Positions 58,501-64,000 of a stretch of DNA of 64,000 bases are shown here, piece by piece (within the stretch, counting starts at the first letter, position 1; the number at the start of each line of letters is the position of its first letter). Below the pieces are notes generated by a model, which worked only from the letters and a program-made list of their open reading frames with translations, did not search any database and was not told the DNA's origin. Both the position numbers and the translations under genes were made by a program. Source of the DNA: Methanoregulaceae archaeon (GTDB taxonomy: Bacteria; Armatimonadota; Fimbriimonadia; Fimbriimonadales; Fimbriimonadaceae); assembly GCA_020850325.1 (NCBI GenBank), contig JADZEW010000015.1:62001-126000 (forward strand). The letters are read 5' to 3'.

Positions 58501-59506
58501 TCGTGGCCTCACGAAGGGCGGCGAGTTGGCGCACTGCGGCTCCCGAGGCAATCGTGGCACGTGCTTGCTTCAGCGCGTCGGTGATCGACTCGGCGTGGCC
58601 GCTGATGTAGAGCGCGGAGGCCGCGCTCGGTAGGATCGCGGCAGAACGAGCAGACTCGGGCTGCGAGATCGCTTCAAGTAAGATGGCGGCGTTGTCGTCA
58701 GCGGTGTCACCCGGCTGAAGAGCCTCGTCCGACACGGGGTGCATTCCGAACTCGGCGGGGTTGACTGTGAACTCCTTGACTCCGCGTGGGCCGACCTCGG
58801 CGACCTTGGTGGGTGCACAAGGGGACACCTCATCGAGGCCGTCCTGGCCCCGCACGATCCATGCCCGCTCGATGCCCAAGGCATGTGCGGCCTCGGCCAT
58901 CGGCTGCAGCAGTGCGTCGTCGTAAACGCCGATGATCTGTCGGGATGCGCGAGCCGGATTGGCGAGTGGACCCAACTGGTTGAAGACCGTTCGGATGCCG
59001 AGAGCCTTGCGGACTGAGCCCACGTGGCGCATCGCGGGATGGTGCTGGGGCGCGAAAAGGAAAGCCAGGCCGAGGTCGTTCAGCGCGCGATTCCACACTT
59101 CGAGCGGAGCGGAGATGTTGACGCCCAACGCTTCGAGGACGTCGGCGGATCCGCACCGGCTCGTCATTGCGCGGTTGCCGTGCTTGGCGACCTTGGCCCC
59201 CGCCGCGGACGCTACGATCGCTGCTGCGGTCGAGAGATTGAACGATGGCGAGCCCCCACCGGTACCGCAGGTATCGAGCACATTGGGTAGCGGATGCTCG
59301 ATGCGGACCGCGTGCTCCTGCATCACCCGCGCGAAGACCGCGAGTTCGGCTCCGCTAGCCCCCTTCGCGCGGAGCGCAATGAGGAACGCGGTGGTTTCGA
59401 TGTCGGAAGCCGCCCCCTGCATCAGCGCGGTCATCGCGGTCTCGGCCTCGTCGGACGTCAAGTCTTGTCCTGCCACCAACCGTTCGAGCAACTCACGCCA
59501 TTCCAT
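58493..59506 (-). CDS. trpD: Anthranilate phosphoribosyltransferase
   Basis: A 337-residue enzyme joining anthranilate to PRPP. The helical N-domain (EAETAMTALMQGAASDIETT) is followed by the PRPP loop DTCGTGGGSPSFNLSTAAAI, AKHGNRAMTSRCGSADVLEA and PTKVAEVGPRGVKEFTVNPA. The frame is open to 59752, but the ATG at 59506 (EWRELLERLVAGQ) gives the normal start, with TACACT (-) ending 8 nt upstream. First gene of a trpDCF unit; trpE, trpG, trpA and trpB are elsewhere. Confidence 0.95.
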   Translation of the reverse strand: MEWRELLERLVAGQDLTSDEAETAMTALMQGAASDIETTAFLIALRAKGASGAELAVFARVMQEHAVRIEHPLPNVLDTCGTGGGSPSFNLSTAAAIVASAAGAKVAKHGNRAMTSRCGSADVLEALGVNISAPLEVWNRALNDLGLAFLFAPQHHPAMRHVGSVRKALGIRTVFNQLGPLANPARASRQIIGVYDDALLQPMAEAAHALGIERAWIVRGQDGLDEVSPCAPTKVAEVGPRGVKEFTVNPAEFGMHPVSDEALQPGDTADDNAAILLEAISQPESARSAAILPSAASALYISGHAESITDALKQARATIASGAAVRQLAALREATNG

Positions 59507-59514
59507 GAACGGGG

Positions 59515-59520
59515 AGTGTA
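59515..59520 (-). promoter_or_regulatory. -10 box of trpDCF, leaderless type
   Basis: TACACT on the minus strand ends 8 nt before ATG 59506. No leader peptide or attenuator is possible with so short a leader. No clear -35. Confidence 0.45.
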
Positions 59521-59611
59521 CAAGATCGGACCCGTTGTCTCCGGTGTCGTAGAAACCCTGAGCCACGCGCTCAAGACCTCCGACAATTGCGTGAGAGAGG
59601 AATCTGAGGGT

Positions 59612-61315
59612 ATGACTGGCTGGGCTCGAATAGCGATGGCGCTTGCGCCACAGGATCCCCGTGCGGGTTGGTACCGCGAGTGCCTCGCGCACGCCGGGGT
59701 TCGGGCCGAGATCCTGCATGAGTGGGTGCCCTACGAACTCTCCCGAACTCACGTTTGTCTGCTTGCTGGCGTTGGGAAGCTCACGCCAGCCCAGAAGGAG
59801 GGCCTCCGTTCATGGGTCGATCAAGGCGGTCATTTGGTGGTCGCCGGGTCCCCGATGGAACTCGAAGATATCCTCGGACTGGTCCAGGATGGATCCCAAC
59901 GTCGTTCTGTCGGGTACGTGACGCCTGCGAAAGACGACCGACTTTGGCCCGCGGGTACTCCACGCATCAAAGCCCTAGGTATCACCACCGTAACGCCGCG
60001 TACGGCCGAAGTCATCGGTGAATGTTCCGGCCGCGCGGCGGTCACCCGTTTTCGCTACGGCCACGGCACCGCGACGTACGTCGGGATCGACCTCGGTCTC
60101 ACTTCGCAACTTATGGCCATGGGTCGCAGCGTCGAGTGTGATGCGATCGGACCCGACGAGGACCGGGTCGGTTTTGACGATGACGTCCTGCGCGCCGAAG
60201 ATGGCATCGCCCTCAGCTTCGAATCCGACCGAACGCCCACCAAGGGCGACGAGCCCGGCCACTTCGGCTATGCATGGGTCGATTTGGCCCGCGAAGTCTG
60301 GCTGAGGGCCGTTTTTGAAGCTGTTGAGCGCTCGGGCAAGGCGACGCCAGTCACTTGGTATTGGCCGAATGCGGCCACCGGCGCGGCGACGCTAACCCTC
60401 GATGTTCGCGACAACGAAGTGGATCGCATTGTTGCGATGCAGCGCATGCTGTCCATGTTTGGCTGCACAGCGACGTGGCTCGTGCCCATGCCCGGTTACT
60501 CCGCCGACGTTTACCGTGCGATGCGTGGGATGGAGCACGAAGTGGGTCTGCTGTTCTCGGTCGATGAGCCGAACGGCTGGCACGATGATCGCGTTCGCAT
60601 TCAGCTGACCAATCTCATTCGCCTAGCATCTTGGCCCGCGATGGGCACGGTGCGGGTTCAGCACGGCCAGTGGAAGGGCTGGATCCAGTTCTATGATGCT
60701 TGCGAAGCGGCCGGCGCGCGAGTCTCGGTCAACAAGGGCGGTCGACAAGCCGCAACCGCAGGCTTTGCCTTTGGCACTTGCCACCCCTTCTTCCCGATCC
60801 GCAAGGACGGGAAGGACCGGCATGTGCTCGAACTTCCTTACCAGCTATGGGAGCCCGGCCGGGTGACATCGGAAGGCACAGCCGTCAGCATTATCGAAGC
60901 CGTCGCCGCCCGCAACGGCTGCCTCGGCTTCTCACTCCATCCCGATGACATGAGCGATCCTGCCATCTCGGCGGCGGTTCGACGCGTGTTGATAACATGC
61001 AAAGAGCGCAAAATGGTGTTCATGAAGGCGGACGACGTCGGCCGATTCGAGCGCGCCCGTCGCCACATCCGAGTGACGACCAAACTCCTCGGCGAAGCCG
61101 GATGGATTCAGGTCTCGTCGGAGAGTGAGATCAACGGGTTGACGCTGATGCTTCCGGGGACCGGGTACCAGATCTTCGAGCGGCGCAAACCACTTGAATC
61201 TCAGGTGATCGAGGCGTTCGGGACCAAGTTCACCGCCGTCACCCTCGACATCCCCGCGATGACGCTGGTGGACCTGGAGTGGACGCAGGGTTCGATGAGT
61301 CGTCAGGTCGCCTGA
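59612..61315 (+). CDS. Uncharacterised protein with NodB-like deacetylase domain
   Basis: About 567 residues from ATG 59612 (GAGAGG upstream); the frame extends back to 59294 across trpD, which is a shadow. An in-frame GTG at 59591 is an alternative. Residues 1-170 look like a glutamine-amidotransferase-fold domain (LAGVGKLTPAQKEGLRSWVD, then GGHLVVAGSP). Residues about 240-470 resemble the polysaccharide-deacetylase barrel: AATLTLDVRDNEVDRI in place of the usual LTFDD strand, and CLGFSLHPDDM late in the domain. The canonical DD and HxxxH pairs are not clearly intact, so activity is doubtful. It overlaps the convergent lmbE-like gene by 13 bp. Confidence 0.6.
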   Translation: MTGWARIAMALAPQDPRAGWYRECLAHAGVRAEILHEWVPYELSRTHVCLLAGVGKLTPAQKEGLRSWVDQGGHLVVAGSPMELEDILGLVQDGSQRRSVGYVTPAKDDRLWPAGTPRIKALGITTVTPRTAEVIGECSGRAAVTRFRYGHGTATYVGIDLGLTSQLMAMGRSVECDAIGPDEDRVGFDDDVLRAEDGIALSFESDRTPTKGDEPGHFGYAWVDLAREVWLRAVFEAVERSGKATPVTWYWPNAATGAATLTLDVRDNEVDRIVAMQRMLSMFGCTATWLVPMPGYSADVYRAMRGMEHEVGLLFSVDEPNGWHDDRVRIQLTNLIRLASWPAMGTVRVQHGQWKGWIQFYDACEAAGARVSVNKGGRQAATAGFAFGTCHPFFPIRKDGKDRHVLELPYQLWEPGRVTSEGTAVSIIEAVAARNGCLGFSLHPDDMSDPAISAAVRRVLITCKERKMVFMKADDVGRFERARRHIRVTTKLLGEAGWIQVSSESEINGLTLMLPGTGYQIFERRKPLESQVIEAFGTKFTAVTLDIPAMTLVDLEWTQGSMSRQVA

Positions 61316-62022
61316 AGCGCCCTCAGCCAGCGTTGCCATCGCTCGCTTGCCGCAACTCGTGACGCCAAGGGCTCGGGCAGCGCGACCTTGTTGAAGTCGG
61401 TCGCCTTCTGTACTCGCATTCGCTCGGTCTTGACCAGCGAGCCTTCACCCATGAGCCGCGCCCGCAGCTCGGCGAAGAGCAGGTTCTTCCAGATCGCCTG
61501 ACTTGGGTAACTCTTCGCGATCTCCAGCTTGATCGCTTGCTCCTCCAGGGGAACATCACGGACGGACTGTCCAGTCGGATCGGCGAAGCGATTGATGCGC
61601 GGGATGCGGGTCAGGTAGCTGTAGTACAGCGGGATCTCGAAGATCGGACGGTCGTAGGTTTGGTTGACGAGCCAGTTCGTCGAGTCGTGGTCCAGATGCC
61701 CTTGCTCGAAAGCGGTGGTGACGACACGGTCAGGCTTCACCGACTCCATCATCCGAGCGAAGGGATCCCTTAAGCGATTCAGTTCATCGCACACGTTGCC
61801 GTCGGCAGCGCCGTGAAAGAACAAACGCTCTTGCGGAATCCCAAGTCTTTCCGCGACCCGCCGGCCCTCAGCCTCACGGATCGGCGTATGGTGGGTCCAG
61901 CTGATCCAGACTTCGCTACCGTGTTGTACGAGGTGATACATCCATGCGACGATCGCAATCTCGTCGTCGGGATGGGTCATCGCGAACAGCCAGCGGCACG
62001 GCGTGGGATCGAAGAGCTCCAT
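61303..62022 (-). CDS. PIG-L/LmbE-family deacetylase
   Basis: A 239-residue zinc deacetylase. The signature MTHPDDEIAIVAWMYH (HPDDE) and the later HLDHD motif supply metal ligands, and SWTHHTPIREAEGRRVAERL follows the family. Substrates of this family include N-acetylglucosaminyl lipids, bacillithiol and mycothiol precursors. The ATG at 62022 shares a base with the rfaE2 stop (TGATG). That suggests a role in LPS or cell-surface sugar modification (inference). Its 3' end overlaps the convergent 59612 gene by 13 bp. Confidence 0.85.
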   Translation of the reverse strand: MELFDPTPCRWLFAMTHPDDEIAIVAWMYHLVQHGSEVWISWTHHTPIREAEGRRVAERLGIPQERLFFHGAADGNVCDELNRLRDPFARMMESVKPDRVVTTAFEQGHLDHDSTNWLVNQTYDRPIFEIPLYYSYLTRIPRINRFADPTGQSVRDVPLEEQAIKLEIAKSYPSQAIWKNLLFAELRARLMGEGSLVKTERMRVQKATDFNKVALPEPLASRVAASERWQRWLRALQAT

Positions 62023-62468
62023 CAGCTTGGCTTCATTCGGCGGACGAGGTCGGTGGTCGAGCGCCCAGGAAGGAAGGGCAGGATGACCACCCGCCCTCCG
62101 TACGCCTCGACGATTTCGGCCTCCGGAAGCTGCTCCTTACGATAGTCGCCGCCCTTCACGTGAACCTCCGGCTTCAGAACGCGGATCAGCTCGATCGGCG
62201 TGTCCTCATCGAAGACCACCGCTCCATCCACGGCGCGAAGCGCCTCGAGAATCTCGACCCGATCCTCCGCTGGATTGAGCGGGCGTTCGGGGCCCTTGTT
62301 CAACCTTCGCACGGAGCTGTCGCTGTTGACCCCCACGATGAGGAGATCGCCGAGCTCGCGAGCTTCGGCGAGATACCGGACATGGCCAGCGTGGAGCAGG
62401 TCGAACACACCGTTGGTGAAAACCAGCCGCTTGCCAGTTCGGAGTTCAAGAGCCTGATCGAGCGTCAA
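62022..62468 (-). CDS. rfaE2: D-glycero-beta-D-manno-heptose 1-phosphate adenylyltransferase
   Basis: A 148-residue nucleotidyltransferase that makes ADP-heptose for the LPS core. It has the HxGH-type motif in NGVFDLLHAGHVRYL, then LIVGVNSDSSVRRLNKGPER and LKPEVHVKGGDYRKEQLPE, the typical RfaE2/HldE C-terminal sequence. It is a separate protein here; in E. coli it is fused to the kinase as HldE. The kinase part lies upstream at 63281 on the same strand, separated by two genes. Confidence 0.93.
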   Translation of the reverse strand: MTLDQALELRTGKRLVFTNGVFDLLHAGHVRYLAEARELGDLLIVGVNSDSSVRRLNKGPERPLNPAEDRVEILEALRAVDGAVVFDEDTPIELIRVLKPEVHVKGGDYRKEQLPEAEIVEAYGGRVVILPFLPGRSTTDLVRRMKPS

Positions 62469-62477
62469 GGATAGACC

Positions 62478-62924
62478 TCAGGGCATTCTTTCTTTCGAGC
62501 GGGCGGCCCGCTCCCACAGCGCGATCGTTTGCACGTTTTGGCGTCGCTGCTCCATCGCCGAGTTGACCTTTATCGCGAGCATGTCGTATACGTCGATGCC
62601 TGGGGCGTTTTTCTCAATGTAGTCGTGAGCTCCGCGGCGCATACACTCCACCGCGTTGGCGACATTGCCGTAGGCGGTCATCACCACCACCTCGGCAAAC
62701 AGATCGCGGGCAAAGGCGGCTTGGAGGACATGGAGGCCGGAATCCGGATTCTCCATGCTCATGTCGGTCACGATAACGTCAAACGGATTCTCGGCTTCGC
62801 CGATCATCCGGATGCCCGCTTCCGAGTTCTCTGCGGTTGTCACCACATAGCCCTCGCGCTGCAATCGGCGCGCGACGGCGGCGGCCACGCTTTCTTCGTC
62901 ATCGATGACTAATACTCGACTCAT
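62478..62924 (-). CDS. Stand-alone response regulator receiver protein
   Basis: A 148-residue CheY-like receiver. Acidic pocket at 8-11 (VIDDEES), phospho-acceptor Asp in VIVTDMSME near 52, Thr in VVMTAYGNV and Lys in YIEKNAP. A 30-residue helical tail follows (NSAMEQRRQNVQTIALWERA); there is no output domain. No kinase gene is adjacent. It starts after a terminator on the minus strand and ends 9 nt before rfaE2. Partner kinase unknown. Confidence 0.85.
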   Translation of the reverse strand: MSRVLVIDDEESVAAAVARRLQREGYVVTTAENSEAGIRMIGEAENPFDVIVTDMSMENPDSGLHVLQAAFARDLFAEVVVMTAYGNVANAVECMRRGAHDYIEKNAPGIDVYDMLAIKVNSAMEQRRQNVQTIALWERAARSKERMP

Positions 62925-62951
62925 TTCTACTCGTAGTATGGCAGGGAGTGA

Positions 62952-62990
62952 AGCACAAGAAAAGAGAACCAGACGGAAGTCTGATTCTCT
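62952..62990 (-). terminator. Rho-independent terminator after the basic 81-residue gene
   Basis: On the minus strand AGAGAATCAGAC (complement of 62979-62990) pairs with GTCTGGTTCTCT (complement of 62963-62974) over 12 bp with one G-U, a 4-nt loop, then TTTTCTTG. This separates the upstream unit (rfaE1 and the basic protein) from the response regulator/rfaE2 unit. Confidence 0.85.
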
Positions 62991-63013
62991 CTCAATGCGA
63001 ACCTACGACCGGA

Positions 63014-63259
63014 TTACTCCGCCGCTTCTTCGGACTTCTTCTTGGGTGCGCGCTTTGGCTTTTCGGCCGCGTCGGCCGGCTTCGCGGCCTTGGGAGCAGC
63101 CGCTTTCTTCGGAGCCGCGGCCTTCTTCTCCGGCTTGTCAGCCGCGACCTTCACCTTCGGCGTATCACCCTTCTGCTTCTTGGCCTCGGCGATCAATTCC
63201 TTGATCCGCTGATCTTTACGATGCCAACGCTGGCGCAACTCTTTGTTTCGAACTCGCAT
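63014..63259 (-). CDS. Small basic, Lys/Ala-rich (histone H1-like tail) protein
   Basis: An 81-residue protein. The N-terminal 30 residues are an amphipathic helix rich in Arg/Lys/Glu (KELRQRWHRKDQRIKELIAE). The rest is Lys/Ala/Pro repeat sequence (KAAAPKKAAAPKAAKPADAA) like the tails of bacterial H1-type nucleoid proteins. GAGGAA lies 5 nt before ATG 63259, and TATCCT (-) at 63283-63288 could be a -10. Nucleoid or RNA binding is an inference from charge. Confidence 0.7.
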   Translation of the reverse strand: MRVRNKELRQRWHRKDQRIKELIAEAKKQKGDTPKVKVAADKPEKKAAAPKKAAAPKAAKPADAAEKPKRAPKKKSEEAAE

Positions 63260-63280
63260 TCAGATTCCTCGACTGAACGC

Positions 63281-64000
63281 TTAGGATACCTGATGCCGTA
63301 GGCTCGCTAGATCGATTTCGGAAGGGGCGACAACCCCCACGTGTTGTACGACTCGAGCGGCGGCTGCCGCGGCCAACTCGAAAATCTCGGGCCCAAAGCC
63401 GATGGCACCGATCCCCATCGCGATCGTCGCGATCACCGTGTCCCCTGCTCCAGCGGGATCCGCGACTTCGACGCGGGGGGCCGCGATACGGAACGAGCTG
63501 GGCCCCGCGACCTCCATCCCTGCATCGCCGAGCGTGATCACCAGCGCATCGGCGCGGTGCCGCTCGCGCAACCTGCGGGCATGTTCTTCCGCGGTTTCTG
63601 AGGTGATCTCCACGCCCGCCGCGGCCGAAGCCTCGCTTCGATTCAAGCTGATCACGGTCGCGCCTCGGTAGCTGTCCAGGCTGGACGGTTTGGCGTTGAC
63701 GACGACCGGCTTCCAAGCCGCCTTAGCCGCTTGTAGGAGCGAACGGACGACCTCCGCCGAGAGGCATCCTTTCGTGTAGTCACTGAGGAGCACCACGTCG
63801 CACTTGTCGATTTCGGGCCGCGCGGCTTCGATGAGCTGATCGTGAATCGGCCCAGCGGCTGGCACATCATCCTCATGGTCGATGCGAACGACTTGGTGCC
63901 GCCCGTCGGCGATGATCCTCGTTTTGCGAGAAGTCACTCGGCCCGCGTCGCGGATGAGGCTGCAGGTCAGCGACTCCGCGGCCAGGCCTTGCTCAAGCCG
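63281..64000 (-). CDS. rfaE1: D-glycero-beta-D-manno-heptose-7-phosphate kinase, truncated by window edge
   Basis: The C-terminal about 239 residues of a PfkB-family sugar kinase; the frame is open to base 64000, so the N-terminus is beyond the window. A GTG at 63937 is internal. Visible motifs: TSRKTRIIADGRHQVVRIDH (RfaE1-type), CDVVLLSDYTKGCLS, and the PfkB signature DPAGAGDTVIATIAMG with the catalytic Asp. It phosphorylates heptose 7-phosphate at C1 for ADP-heptose. The matching adenylyltransferase rfaE2 is at 62022. Confidence 0.9.
   Translation of the reverse strand, partial: RLEQGLAAESLTCSLIRDAGRVTSRKTRIIADGRHQVVRIDHEDDVPAAGPIHDQLIEAARPEIDKCDVVLLSDYTKGCLSAEVVRSLLQAAKAAWKPVVVNAKPSSLDSYRGATVISLNRSEASAAAGVEITSETAEEHARRLRERHRADALVITLGDAGMEVAGPSSFRIAAPRVEVADPAGAGDTVIATIAMGIGAIGFGPEIFELAAAAAARVVQHVGVVAPSEIDLASLRHQVS

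Noticed and set aside
59294-59611. Upstream extension of the 59612 gene
   Set aside because: It would run through the start of trpD on the other strand; the ATG at 59612 follows a plausible ribosome-binding site.

Overview
The window is a gene-dense, high-GC bacterial chromosome segment with about 47 protein genes on both strands. I see no tRNA, rRNA, CRISPR array or prophage. The cell envelope looks diderm: there are ADP-heptose genes, an MlaE-type permease, lipoproteins, TatC, a PEP-CTERM protein and a flagellin. These features, together with many gene starts that look leaderless, would fit Armatimonadota (Fimbriimonas-like). That placement is an inference with modest confidence.

Layout. 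1-5.4 kb: the end of a six-hairpin glycosidase, a large NB-ARC/TPR regulator and a Tat-exported Gfo/Idh/MocA oxidoreductase. 5.4-10 kb: pdxS, then a KimA-type K+ importer upstream of a KdpD-like kinase and a KdpE-like regulator. 10-14 kb: a CocE-type hydrolase and a REP/RAYT island with inverted-repeat pairs around a REP-associated transposase. 14-17.4 kb: a 4-bp-overlap operon yvlD-yvcK-gmk-coaBC, divergent from an RtcA-like protein that has lost the family's catalytic His. 18.6-24.6 kb: a sigma-70 factor, a DnaJ-domain membrane protein, MFS, a lipoprotein and PcrA/UvrD. 24.7-32 kb: a Gly-rich exported protein, tatC, an MrfA-like helicase, a CPA2 antiporter and pfkA. 32-38 kb: a frameshifted transglutaminase gene, flagellin, a VOC protein, mlaE and rpsA. 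38-48.3 kb: two head-to-head lipoprotein genes that overlap at their starts, a PEP-CTERM protein, an fRMsr-like GAF protein, OsmC, a metzincin-type secreted protein, and three uncharacterised proteins of lower GC. 48.4-56.7 kb: XdhC-like protein, a secreted zinc metalloprotease, a lipoprotein, SPFH protein, an Ig-like membrane protein and purH. 56.7-64 kb: a small Gly-rich membrane protein, trpDCF, a NodB-like protein, a LmbE-type deacetylase, rfaE2, a response regulator, a basic protein and the 3' part of rfaE1.

How the genes fit together. The clearest functional module is K+ homeostasis: KimA-like importer plus KdpDE-like regulators, with a CPA2/RCK antiporter elsewhere in the window. Heptose activation is split into rfaE1 and rfaE2. 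De novo purine (purH), tryptophan (trpDCF), PLP (pdxS) and CoA (coaBC) synthesis are each partly represented.

The most notable non-coding signals are these. (1) About thirteen genes have a TANNNT-like -10 hexamer ending only 5-8 nt before the start codon, and two of them have near-consensus -35 boxes, which implies leaderless mRNAs. (2) REP inverted repeats show a compensatory base change that also creates the stop codon of the transposase gene. (3) Two dispersed copies of a hairpin plus G-quadruplex-prone repeat have identical loop lengths. (4) Convergent genes share a CTAG double stop at two places.
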